Shown piece by piece: positions 26,017 to 34,553 of a stretch of DNA of 64,000 nucleotides. Position 1 is the stretch's first letter. Every line of letters begins with the position of its first letter. Under the pieces are notes generated by a model. That model was not told where the DNA came from, did no database searches, and was given only the letters and a program-made list of their open reading frames with translations. The position numbers were made by a program, and so were the translations under genes. The DNA is from Bacteroidaceae bacterium (GTDB lineage Bacteria; Bacteroidota; Bacteroidia; Bacteroidales; Bacteroidaceae): assembly GCA_017503065.1 (NCBI GenBank), contig JAFVTT010000001.1, forward strand, positions 1 through 64,000. Direction: 5' to 3'.

Positions 26017-27000
26017 TGCCTTCACCATTCTCGTCATCGCCAGAGCGGCCAGGGCATATAGGCCGAGCACCACGGTGAGCATTGTCTGCAGGGTGTGCAC
26101 TATGAGGGCGAATACGGCGGCATCGTTGTCCTGCACGCCATAGAGCACCAGTACGGTCTTCACCACGAAGTGCCAGGGACCTGCTCCGTTGGGGGTGGGA
26201 ACCAGCACGGCAAAGCATCCTACCACAAAGGCCACAAGGGCAGCCACGGGACCGAGGCCGGCAGTGTAGTCGAAGCAATAGAAGGCTATGTAGAAGTGCA
26301 GGTAGTAACTCACCCAGATGCCCACGCTATACAGGAGGAAAAGCCACGGGTTCTTGAGGCGTGCCACGCTCATCATGCCCTCCATCAGTTTGGACAACCT
26401 CTCCTTGGTACGTGAGAACAGTTTCAATTTCTTCACCAGCAGCCACACAAGTCCCAGGGCCGACAAGGCACAGATGGCGGTAACCCAGTAGCCGGTGGAA
26501 GTGAGGCTGCCGAGGAAGCCTCCGAGGTTGATGCCCGTCTTGTCGAAGAAGTCCAGGAAGACGGGTATCTGCGTGAGCATGGTCACCACAGAGAAGAGGA
26601 ACACCATGCTCATGTCCACCACGCGCTCGCTCACCACGGAGCCAACAAGACGGGTGAAACTGATATTCTCGTACTTCGAGAGCACACCACACCTGAGCAC
26701 CTCGCCCACACGGGGGATGGCCAGGGAAGAGGCATAACTCAGAAAGATGCTGTTGCAACAGGTGGACAGGCGCGCCTTCTCGCCCATGGGCTTCAGCACC
26801 ACCCTCCATCGCAGGGCCCTGAACATCTGTGCGGACACGCCGAAGGGCATGCTAAGCAGCATCCACCACCAGTTCATGCCGCCCTCCAGGGCCGCCCACA
26901 CGGCGCCCCAATCCACGCCACGGTACATCCAGTGCAATATCACGGCAGCCAGGACCAGCGGGAAACCTATTCTCAGTATGTATTTTAGGGCTTGCTTCAC
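25975..27000 (-). CDS. YbhN/LPG-synthase-like membrane protein (lysylphosphatidylglycerol synthetase TM family)
   Basis: A polytopic inner-membrane protein (about 341 residues, roughly eight membrane segments) of the family that includes the flippase half of MprF, COG0392. Characteristic patches are SLAIPRVGEVLRCGVL near residue 100 and the VPTPNGAGPWHF segment near residue 275. GTG at 27,000 (VKQALKYILR) is chosen because no upstream ATG lies clear of the divergent rsmA promoter; this start is uncertain. The last codons (ADPSPALPSMGGSV) are encoded by an interspersed repeat rather than by original coding sequence. Confidence 0.72.
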   Translation of the reverse strand: MKQALKYILRIGFPLVLAAVILHWMYRGVDWGAVWAALEGGMNWWWMLLSMPFGVSAQMFRALRWRVVLKPMGEKARLSTCCNSIFLSYASSLAIPRVGEVLRCGVLSKYENISFTRLVGSVVSERVVDMSMVFLFSVVTMLTQIPVFLDFFDKTGINLGGFLGSLTSTGYWVTAICALSALGLVWLLVKKLKLFSRTKERLSKLMEGMMSVARLKNPWLFLLYSVGIWVSYYLHFYIAFYCFDYTAGLGPVAALVAFVVGCFAVLVPTPNGAGPWHFVVKTVLVLYGVQDNDAAVFALIVHTLQTMLTVVLGLYALAALAMTRMVKADPSPALPSMGGSV

Positions 27001-27043
27001 GAAATAAAAAGGCGATTTCTTTGGTACATTACTTAAATCTCCG

Positions 27044-27051
27044 TATCTTCG
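27044..27051 (+). promoter_or_regulatory. Probable -7 box of rsmA
   Basis: TATCTTCG differs by one base from the TAnnTTTG box and lies 28 bp before the chosen ATG at 27,080. Moderately supported. Confidence 0.45.
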
Positions 27052-27079
27052 TATGCAAAAATACAAAAATTTCCCGTAT

Positions 27080-27847
27080 ATGTCCCTCGTTAAGCCGAAA
27101 AAGTTTCTCGGGCAACACTTTTTGACAGACCTGAGCATAGCACGCCGCATTGCGGACACCGTGGACGCCTGCCCCGACCTTCCCGTGCTGGAAGTGGGTC
27201 CGGGAATGGGCGTGATGACGCAGTACCTGATGCAGAAACCACGATCGCTGAAGGTGGTGGAACTGGACTCGGAGAGCGTGGATTATCTTAGGCGCACCTA
27301 TCCCGACTTTGAGGACAACATCATTGCCGACGACTTCCTGAAGATGCATCTCGACCGCACCTTCCAGGGAGGGCAGTTCGTGCTGACGGGCAACTACCCC
27401 TACAACATCTCCTCGCAGATATTCTTCAAGATGCTTGACTACAAGGACTACATCCCCTGCTGCACGGGCATGATACAGAAGGAGGTGGCCGAGCGCCTTG
27501 CCGCCAAGCCCGGCACAAAGGCCTTCGGCATCATCACGGTGCTCATACAGTTGTGGTACGATGTGGAATACCTCTTCACCGTGCCTCCCGGCGTGTTCAA
27601 TCCGCCTCCGAAGGTGCACTCAGCAGTTATCCGCATGACACGCAACGGGGTAACCGACCCGGGGTGCAACGTGTCCTTGCTCACACGCATAGTGAAGCAG
27701 AGTTTCCAGCAGAGGCGCAAGATGCTGCGCGGCTCGCTGAAGGGGATGATTCCTTCTGAACATCCATTCGGAGCCATGCGTCCGGAGCAACTTTCCGTAG
27801 AGCAATTCGTACAACTGACCAACGACATTGAGGCGCAGAGCAAGTAA
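27080..27847 (+). CDS. rsmA: 16S rRNA (adenine-1518/1519-N6) dimethyltransferase
   Basis: RsmA (KsgA) dimethylates two adjacent adenines in helix 45 of 16S rRNA. The 255-residue protein shows the family start PKKFLGQHFLTD, SAM motif I VLEVGPGMGVMTQYL, the acidic VVELDSE, the NYPYNISSQIFFKML catalytic motif (a variant of NLPY), and a C-terminal PPKVHSAVIRM block. ATG 27,080 is chosen over the ATG at 27,053, which would fall only 1-2 bases past the -7 box. Confidence 0.95.
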   Translation: MSLVKPKKFLGQHFLTDLSIARRIADTVDACPDLPVLEVGPGMGVMTQYLMQKPRSLKVVELDSESVDYLRRTYPDFEDNIIADDFLKMHLDRTFQGGQFVLTGNYPYNISSQIFFKMLDYKDYIPCCTGMIQKEVAERLAAKPGTKAFGIITVLIQLWYDVEYLFTVPPGVFNPPPKVHSAVIRMTRNGVTDPGCNVSLLTRIVKQSFQQRRKMLRGSLKGMIPSEHPFGAMRPEQLSVEQFVQLTNDIEAQSK

Positions 27848-27916
27848 AAACGGGCAAAAGACCTGCTGTTTTAACAAAAAAAGACACTTTTGCCCTCTCC
27901 TTTTGCTACTTTTTAC

Positions 27917-27924
27917 TATATTTG
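27917..27924 (+). promoter_or_regulatory. -7 box upstream of corA
   Basis: TATATTTG is a perfect TAnnTTTG box 39 bp before the corA GTG start. Confidence 0.55.
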
Positions 27925-27963
27925 TAGGCAATTTTGTCTCAACGGCATTAAAAACGTACTGAA

Positions 27964-28890
27964 GTGAGAACCTTCTGGAATACACAAAACGGACTCCGGG
28001 CCATCGAGGAATGGGAACCCAACTGCTGGGTTCAGATAACCTGCCCCGATGAAGACGACACCCAGTTTCTGGAGAAGACACTGGGTATACCGGAATATTT
28101 CCTTGGCGACATTGCCGATACCGACGAGCGGCCACGTTACGACCGCGACGAGGGGTGGGTTCTGATAATCCTGCGTATCCCCTACGTTAAGGAAGTACGC
28201 TCACGCACGCCGTACACTACCATTCCCCTGGGTATCATCATGAAGGGAGACATCTGCATCACGGTGTGCAATTTCGAGACAAACATGATGATAGACTTCG
28301 TCACCTACCAGCAGAGACGGGGCCTTGGATTCACGGACTCCGTGGACATGGTGTTCCGCCTGTTCCTGAGCAGTGCCGTGTGGTACCTGAAACGCCTGAA
28401 GCAGATACAGTCGCTCATAGACCAGAGCAAGCGCAACCTGGACCGCAAGGTGGACAATGCCGATCTCATCGCCCTGTCGCGTCTGCAGGACTCCCTCACA
28501 TACTTCGTCACTTCCATCCGAGGCAACGAGACACTGCTTTCCAAACTGAAGTTCAAACTGAAGGTGGACGAACTGGACGCTGACCTTATCGAGGACGTGA
28601 ACATCGAGTTCGCTCAGGCCAGGGAAACGGCAGGCATATATACCAACATTCTAGATTCCACCATGGATACCTATGCCAACCTGATCAACAACAACGTGTC
28701 GCAGGTCATGAAGATGCTGACGTCCATCTCCATTATAATGATGTTCCCCACACTCATAGCGTCATTGTTCGGCATGAACCTCATCAACGGCATGGAACGT
28801 GCCTGGTGGGGCTTCCCCGTGGCAATAGTACTGACGGCATGCATAACGGTGCTGTTCTGGTGGTTCTTCAGGCACAAGAAGTGGATTTAA
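27964..28890 (+). CDS. corA: CorA-like Mg2+/divalent cation channel
   Basis: CorA forms pentameric cation channels. The 308-residue protein has a long cytoplasmic domain and two C-terminal membrane helices separated by the GMNL motif (SIIMMFPTLIASLFGMNLINGME, followed by a hydrophobic helix and the basic tail RHKKWI). GMN is required for selectivity in characterised CorA; the following MPEL-type loop is replaced by INGMERAWW, as in many divergent CorA-like proteins. Translation starts at GTG 27,964. Its stop is immediately followed by a copy of the 42-bp repeat. Confidence 0.88.
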   Translation: MRTFWNTQNGLRAIEEWEPNCWVQITCPDEDDTQFLEKTLGIPEYFLGDIADTDERPRYDRDEGWVLIILRIPYVKEVRSRTPYTTIPLGIIMKGDICITVCNFETNMMIDFVTYQQRRGLGFTDSVDMVFRLFLSSAVWYLKRLKQIQSLIDQSKRNLDRKVDNADLIALSRLQDSLTYFVTSIRGNETLLSKLKFKLKVDELDADLIEDVNIEFAQARETAGIYTNILDSTMDTYANLINNNVSQVMKMLTSISIIMMFPTLIASLFGMNLINGMERAWWGFPVAIVLTACITVLFWWFFRHKKWI

Positions 28891-28932
28891 GACCCCTCCC
28901 CACCCCTCCCCTCTATGGGAGGGAGTATATAG
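28891..28932 (+). repeat. Interspersed 42-bp repeat, copy 2
   Basis: Starts at the base after the corA stop. 38 of 42 positions match the reverse complement of the copy at 25,975-26,016. An internal inverted repeat (CCCTC/GAGGG type) makes a short hairpin. Confidence 0.9.
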
Positions 28933-29052
28933 AAACGGAAAACGGAAAGGGGAAAACGGAAAACTGCAAGTAAGCGGGAGCAGAAGCATGGTAGGGACAC
29001 GGCATGCCGTGTCCGACAACAAGAGCAGAAACGGACCCGGCATGCCGAGTCC
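28933..29052. repeat. Palindromic repeat island after corA
   Basis: AAACGGAAAACGGAAAGGGGAAAACGG (28,933 onwards) is followed by the perfect 20-bp palindrome GGACACGGCATGCCGTGTCC at 28,995-29,014 and a diverged copy at 29,033-29,052. Both the A-rich motif and the palindrome recur at 22,947-23,020. Confidence 0.85.
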
Positions 29053-29116
29053 CCACAATAGAAACAGGCACAAACATTCAACGTTAATCGTACAACGCTT
29101 AACGCCCAACAGAATT

Positions 29117-30811
29117 ATGGAAAATATAGAAAACATACAACTCAACACTAAAGAAGAGGTTGTGGTTCGTGCACAGGAACTGGCACAGGCAGAACTCATC
29201 CCCGAAAAGGCCGATGTGGAACAACTCAAGCAACTCTTCTACCGTTATCACAACCAGGCGCTCCAGCAGGCACGCCAAGAGTACATCGAACAGGGTGGCG
29301 ACCCCGCAACCTATGTTCCCGTAATGGACCCGCAGGAAGAGACCTTCCGCCAGGCCATGCAGGCCATACGCGAACGTCGTGCCGCCGAGCAACTGCGCCT
29401 TCAGGAAGAGCGCGCAGAGAACCTCCAGCGCAAGACTGCCATTTTGGAACAGATTCAGCAACTGACCACCACTCCCGAGGAGGTGGGCGCAAACTTCGAC
29501 CAGTTCAAGCTGTTGCAGCAGGCATGGAAGGAAATAGGTGCCGTCCCTGCAGAACAGAGCACGGAGATTTGGAAGAACTACCAACTCTACACTGAGCAGT
29601 TCTACGACCTGCTGAAGTTGGGCCACGAGATGCGCGACTACGACTTCCGCAAGAACCTGGAGATAAAGACCGACCTGTGCGAAAAGGCAGAAGCACTGGT
29701 TGCCGTGGAGGACGTCATCAGTGCCTTCGGACAGTTGCAGGCCCTGCACCAGCAGTGGAAGGAGACAGGTCCCGTGGAGCGTGACCTGCGCGAAGACTTG
29801 TGGGCACGTTTCAAGAACGCGTCCACCGAGATAAACAAGCGCCATCAGGCCCACTTCGAGGGTATCAAGGCACGCGAGGCAGAGAACCTGGAAAAGAAGA
29901 CCGCTCTGTGCGAGCAGGCTGAAGCACTGCTGAGCCAGACCGAGGCCGAGGGCAAGAAGATAGAATGGGACGCACTCACCAAGCAGGTTCTGGAACTCCA
30001 GACACAATGGCGTACCATAGGTTTTGCACCACAGAAACAGAACACTGCCATCTTCGAGCGCTTCCGTCAGACCTGCGACCAGTTCTTCACACGCAAGGCA
30101 GAGTTCTACAAAAATATTAAGGAAGGTCAGGCAGAGAACCTGGAAAAGAAAAAGGCCCTCGTTGCCAAGGCTCAGGAACTGAGCACCAGTACTGACTGGC
30201 GTGCCACAACAGACGCTCTGGTGGCCCTGCAGAAGGAATGGAAGGCCACAGGTCCGGTGTCCCGCAAGTACAGCGACCAACTCTGGAAGGAGTTTACCAC
30301 TGCATGCGATGCATTCTTTGACGCCAAGAAGAAGGCCAATAGCGGCGAGCGCGACCAGCAGAAGCAGAACCTCCAGCAGAAGCAGGAGATTACCGCACAA
30401 CTCCAGGCCCTGCTCGACACTGAGGGCGAAGTAAACTTGGACGAGGTAAAGGCACTGCAGGCCAAGTGGAATGCCGTTGGCCACGTTCCCTTCAAGGAGA
30501 AGGACCAGGCCTACACCCAATATCGTCAGGTGTGCGACCAACTCTATGACCGTGCACGCGGTGCACGCATACAGGCTCGCACAGCCGGACGCTTCCAGAA
30601 GATACAGGAGGTTGCAGGAGGCGACCGCCAGCGCATGCAGCGTATATACGAGCAGTTGCAGGCTGAAATCCGCACATACGAGAACAACATCGGCTTCCTC
30701 ACCGCATCCTCCAAGAAGGGCAACTCTCTGGTTGACCAGATGCAGAAGAAAGTGGAAGCTCTCAAGGCTGAGCTTGCTATCATGGCACAGAAGATGAAGG
30801 AGGTCAAGTAA
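29117..30811 (+). CDS. DUF349 repeat protein
   Basis: A 564-residue, highly charged, helical cytoplasmic protein with at least five DUF349 units. Each has the pattern LQxxWKxxGxVxxxxxxxLWxxFxxxxxxFF: LLQQAWKEIGAVPAEQ, ALHQQWKETGPVERDL, LQTQWRTIGFAPQKQ, ALQKEWKATGPVSRK and ALQAKWNAVGHVPFKE. The ATG at 29,117 is preferred over an upstream in-frame ATG within the repeat island. The function of DUF349 proteins is not known to me; the fold suggests a coiled, multi-helix scaffold. Confidence 0.9.
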   Translation: MENIENIQLNTKEEVVVRAQELAQAELIPEKADVEQLKQLFYRYHNQALQQARQEYIEQGGDPATYVPVMDPQEETFRQAMQAIRERRAAEQLRLQEERAENLQRKTAILEQIQQLTTTPEEVGANFDQFKLLQQAWKEIGAVPAEQSTEIWKNYQLYTEQFYDLLKLGHEMRDYDFRKNLEIKTDLCEKAEALVAVEDVISAFGQLQALHQQWKETGPVERDLREDLWARFKNASTEINKRHQAHFEGIKAREAENLEKKTALCEQAEALLSQTEAEGKKIEWDALTKQVLELQTQWRTIGFAPQKQNTAIFERFRQTCDQFFTRKAEFYKNIKEGQAENLEKKKALVAKAQELSTSTDWRATTDALVALQKEWKATGPVSRKYSDQLWKEFTTACDAFFDAKKKANSGERDQQKQNLQQKQEITAQLQALLDTEGEVNLDEVKALQAKWNAVGHVPFKEKDQAYTQYRQVCDQLYDRARGARIQARTAGRFQKIQEVAGGDRQRMQRIYEQLQAEIRTYENNIGFLTASSKKGNSLVDQMQKKVEALKAELAIMAQKMKEVK

Positions 30812-30840
30812 GCATCTATACCTTAATGCATAATATATAA

Positions 30841-30886
30841 ATAGGTGAGTTTCCTGTCAAGTAGTAGGGAACTCACCTATATTTAT
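30841..30886. terminator. Terminator of the DUF349 gene
   Basis: ATAGGTGAGTT at 30,841-30,851 pairs with AACTCACCTAT at 30,870-30,880 to make a long stem, followed by ATTTAT. The flanks are AT-rich on both sides, so it may act in both directions. Confidence 0.75.
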
Positions 30887-30951
30887 AATTGCATTTAACA
30901 GAATAGGCACCTCGTTTTTAACTTTGGATAGGAAAGTTTGGAAATTAAAGT

Positions 30952-30995
30952 AAAAGAGGGTGGTTGCTGTTGAAGTGCCTCCTCCAGAAGTATTT
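30952..30995. repeat. Possible transposon-end remnant near tRNA-Arg
   Basis: AAGAGGGTGGT followed after a few bases by TGAAGTGCC matches the segment at 63,085-63,105 next to the other tRNA gene. This resembles the end sequence of an IS element, but no transposase frame or second end is present here. Confidence 0.4.
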
Positions 30996-31115
30996 TGTTT
31001 AAATTCTGGGATTCAGTTCAAAATCTGCAAACTACTCTAAAATGTCATGTTGTATATAAACAAAAAGAGGACTCATTTTCAGAGTTCTCTTTTTGTCGTC
31101 TTCTTGCCTATTCAG

Positions 31116-31190
31116 TGATTCGGAAGGGGCTCGAACCCTTGACCCGCAGCTTAGAAGGCTGCTGCTCTAATCCAACTGAGCTACCGAACC
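31116..31190 (-). tRNA. tRNA-Arg (anticodon TCT)
   Basis: On the minus strand, acceptor GGTTCGG pairs with CCGAATC (one G-T), the D-arm is AGCTCAGTTGGATTAGAGC, the anticodon loop is CTTCTAA with TCT at 31,155-31,153, and the T-arm is CAAGGGTTCGAGCCCCTT. The 3' CCA is not encoded. An open frame on the opposite strand (30,995-31,261) is an artefact. Confidence 0.95.
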
Positions 31191-31250
31191 ATCATACAAG
31201 ACAAGGAATGGAGCATGAAAAAAGCGAGGCTCCGCCCTCACTTGCGAGTG

Positions 31251-31258
31251 CAAAGGTA
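31251..31258 (-). promoter_or_regulatory. -7 box of tRNA-Arg
   Basis: The minus strand reads TACCTTTG, a perfect TAnnTTTG box, 61 bp upstream of the mature tRNA 5' end. Confidence 0.6.
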
Positions 31259-31502
31259 TGAAGTTTCGGCCAATTCACCAAAGAAATGGACTAATATTTT
31301 TGGAAGTGTTTACATTTAACTCCAACAGGTCATTAGCGTTATGATGATAATAGCCTTTATTTTTGAACAAATGTTTTGGTGCTTTGAGAGTTCGATGCCA
31401 TTCCAATGTAACCGAAGTGTGACGAAATATGTGACAAAAGATGGTTCTATATTAGTTTTCTGATTGGTTCCTTGCTTGCCGAAAGTCAATCAATAGCGAG
31501 TA

Positions 31503-31537
31503 GAAAAAACAGAGAGCAACCGTTAAGTTGCCCTCTG
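31503..31537 (-). terminator. Terminator of the V-ATPase operon
   Basis: On the minus strand AGAGGGCAAC and GTTGCTCTCT form a 10-bp stem (one G-T pair) with a six-base loop, followed by GTTTTTTC. It lies 28 bp past the subunit K stop. Confidence 0.88.
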
Positions 31538-31564
31538 CTGGCATAAAAGTTTTTAGAATCTCTA

Positions 31565-32023
<459 letters not shown>

Positions 32024-32045
32024 TTAATTTAATTGATATTGATTT

Positions 32046-33911
32046 TTATTTGATTTTACGGAAAGGATCATAAGCCTTGCCTCCGCCGGTGAAGTCGGCA
32101 TTCTTGAAGAATTCCACGAAGGTAAGACGCATGGGGTGCACAAATGCACTGATCATGCTGAGGGCAAAGGTTATGCCATGACCCAGAAGCAGGATCAGTA
32201 CCATTACCAATATGCGTGCCCACAGGGGGAAATCCGCTGTCATATCCAGCGCCAGGGTATTGAACACACCGCCAAGCACACCGCCGGTAAGACCGAGGGC
32301 AAACAGACGGATGTAGCTCAACAGGTCGCCCAGCAGTCCGGTGGCCATGCCATAGGTTTCCCACACGCCTCCGCCGATGTTGCTGAGCACACCCAGGGCG
32401 GGATTCTTGTAACTTGCCGGGTTGTTGTAGAGGAATATACCCAATGCACTTATACCTATTATTCCGAAGAGGATGTACCTGATCCATGCAGCAAGTTCCA
32501 CCCCACATGCAGGCAAGCCATACAATACTATGGCTCCAAGCAAGGCCACTACCCATGAGAAGGTTCCCACGGCATAAGGCCAGCCGTAGTTTCTCGCTGC
32601 CTTGCATCCCTTCAGTATCATGCCCAGAATTACCTGCACAAGACCTATTATCACTGACAGCACCATCATGGGGCTATAACCGAAGATGGGACCGACACCG
32701 TTGTCATTCAGGAAGAAGGGTTTGATTGGCTGTATGAAGGCCCAGTCCTGTTGTGTAAGGTCTATGCCGAACACAGTACCCGTGGCCAGGCCACACACAA
32801 TGGTGGCACCGCCCAGCCACATGGCCAGTTTGCCGTAGCCCTTCATTTCCTCGGCCGGCTTCCTCGCAAGTATAAGTCCCACCAGGAGTATGAGCAGTCC
32901 GTAACCGGCATCTCCCATGCACAATCCGAAGAAGAGCATGAAGAAGGGGGCAAAGAACTGCGTGGGGTCAAGGTCGTTGTAGTTGGGCAGGGAGTACATC
33001 TTCAGGATGGGCTCAAACAGACGCGAGAAGCGTCCGTTGGTGATATGCACGGGGACATCGTCCTCAAAGGCAGGGTCCTCCATCTCGTAGTAGATGTGTT
33101 CCCTGTTGAGGTATTCGGTAAGGGGAGCGGTAGAATCGGCACGCACCCAACCGAGCATCAGGTGCAGGACATCGCCACAGGTCTTCTCCGAACTGAGATG
33201 CACCTTACTCAGGGAAATCTCGTTCTCCACCTCAACACGTCCTGCCTCCAGAACGGGGAGCAGACTATTGGCTACGGCCGACATCTGCTGGCGCACCATG
33301 AACTTCTGCTTCTTCACCTCGCCAATCTCGGCATGCACCTGAGAGAGTGATTTCTGCGGCAGGGTGAGGTGCTCCGCCTGTATCTCCGGACGTGTCTCGG
33401 AGAAGGTGACGAAGTAAGTCTTCTTGTCATACTCGTTGACGGGTACGGCAAAGAACTGGTCCCGCCACTCTGCCTTGAACCTCTTGCTGGTGCAACGGTA
33501 GAAGTGAATCTCCATACCTATGGTCTCGGCCAGGCTCTGCACCTTCTCGGGAGAGAAGTCGCCCCAGGGGTCGAGCATTTCAAACTCCTTCTTCAGTTCG
33601 TCCTCCTTGTGGAGCAGGGCGTTCTCCTGCACCTGCAGGTCCTCCACCTTCTGCAAGAGGCTGAGTGGAGTGTCGTACTCGGGAGTCTGTACACCTAACT
33701 TCAATGCATACTTTGTGCCGTAAATCTTCAGGAAGTCGATTGCCGTAGAGTATCGGCGTTCCAGATAGATTGCCTCCTGCAGTTCGGTGCTGGTGGCACC
33801 CTGCTGCAACTGGGTTACGTGTACCACGCCCAGTTCGCGGATGGTCTCTATGAAACTCTCGTATTCGCGGTCAGTCACCAAGAAGGTGAACTTCTTCATC
33901 TTTTCAATCAT
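32046..33911 (-). CDS. ntpI: V-type ATPase subunit I (a subunit)
   Basis: The static membrane subunit forming ion half-channels. The 621-residue protein has a coiled-coil cytoplasmic domain (about 1-310) and a membrane domain with around seven helices starting at FFAPFFMLFFGLCMGDAGYG, and conserved GLLGDLLSYIRLFALGLTGG containing the essential Arg. Its start overlaps the end of subunit D by 8 bp, implying translational coupling. Confidence 0.93.
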   Translation of the reverse strand: MIEKMKKFTFLVTDREYESFIETIRELGVVHVTQLQQGATSTELQEAIYLERRYSTAIDFLKIYGTKYALKLGVQTPEYDTPLSLLQKVEDLQVQENALLHKEDELKKEFEMLDPWGDFSPEKVQSLAETIGMEIHFYRCTSKRFKAEWRDQFFAVPVNEYDKKTYFVTFSETRPEIQAEHLTLPQKSLSQVHAEIGEVKKQKFMVRQQMSAVANSLLPVLEAGRVEVENEISLSKVHLSSEKTCGDVLHLMLGWVRADSTAPLTEYLNREHIYYEMEDPAFEDDVPVHITNGRFSRLFEPILKMYSLPNYNDLDPTQFFAPFFMLFFGLCMGDAGYGLLILLVGLILARKPAEEMKGYGKLAMWLGGATIVCGLATGTVFGIDLTQQDWAFIQPIKPFFLNDNGVGPIFGYSPMMVLSVIIGLVQVILGMILKGCKAARNYGWPYAVGTFSWVVALLGAIVLYGLPACGVELAAWIRYILFGIIGISALGIFLYNNPASYKNPALGVLSNIGGGVWETYGMATGLLGDLLSYIRLFALGLTGGVLGGVFNTLALDMTADFPLWARILVMVLILLLGHGITFALSMISAFVHPMRLTFVEFFKNADFTGGGKAYDPFRKIK

Positions 33912-34551
33912 AAGCCTCTACCTCCTCTCCTTCTGCTGATGATTCGGGTTCCACTGCCTGTGCACGCTTGGCCTGAAGGCTCTTCAGAATCTTCTGGCTG
34001 GACTTGGACAGGTTCTCCTCGTCCTCCATGAAGCGCTTAATCTTGCGTATGGCCTCCTGATAACCGGGAATCTGCACCTTCTCAAAGAGGTTCACCTTCT
34101 GTGTGGTCTTTCGGCGGGCATGGTCCAGCAGGTCCAGCTTTGCCAGCACGAATTCGCGCTCCACGGCCGTCTTGGCCAGTCCCTGCAGGAGTTGTATTCC
34201 GTCGAAGTACCACTTGGGGGCAGAGAAAAGTCCGAAGGGCTGGACCTCCAGGCTGATGTTCAGCAACAAGGGCACGCGAACGCCGGCAATCTTCTTCTCG
34301 CCGAGTTCCACGTCCTTGAGCGACACCAGCGAGGCGTCAAACTCTCCCCACAGAGCATACATGGACTCGTAGCCTTCTATCTGCTGCTGGAGTTTTTCCT
34401 CCAGCACCTCGGCCTCGTCCTTGCACTTCTTCACCTCAAGACGCAGTGCCGTCTCCTTGCTCTTGATGATAGGCAAGGTACGCTGGCGCATCTTCAGGTT
34501 CTTCTCCAGGGCCTGCAGCGACGTTTTGTTAAACTGATATCTTATTGCCAT
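33904..34551 (-). CDS. ntpD: V-type ATPase subunit D (central stalk)
   Basis: The rotating shaft subunit, a long antiparallel coiled coil. The 215-residue protein is helical and charged, starting AIRYQFNKTSLQALEKNLKMRQRTLPIIKSKETALRLEV, with a second coil at about 130-195. This matches the family; it lies 2 bp from subunit B. Confidence 0.92.
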   Translation of the reverse strand: MAIRYQFNKTSLQALEKNLKMRQRTLPIIKSKETALRLEVKKCKDEAEVLEEKLQQQIEGYESMYALWGEFDASLVSLKDVELGEKKIAGVRVPLLLNISLEVQPFGLFSAPKWYFDGIQLLQGLAKTAVEREFVLAKLDLLDHARRKTTQKVNLFEKVQIPGYQEAIRKIKRFMEDEENLSKSSQKILKSLQAKRAQAVEPESSAEGEEVEAYD

Positions 34552-34553
34552 GA

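Larger units (their letters stand above)
30887..31564. other. Intergenic region holding tRNA-Arg
   Basis: Besides the tRNA, its promoter, the transposon-end remnant and the V-ATPase terminator, the AT-rich stretch 31,260-31,500 shows no gene or strong structure. Confidence 0.5.

Noticed and set aside
29099..30541. Long Leu-rich frame opposite the DUF349 gene
   Set aside because: Antisense artefact of repeated charged codons; it looks membrane-like only because Lys/Glu codons read as Leu/Phe on the other strand.
30995..31261. 89-residue open frame on the plus strand
   Set aside because: It runs antisense over tRNA-Arg and lacks any family feature.
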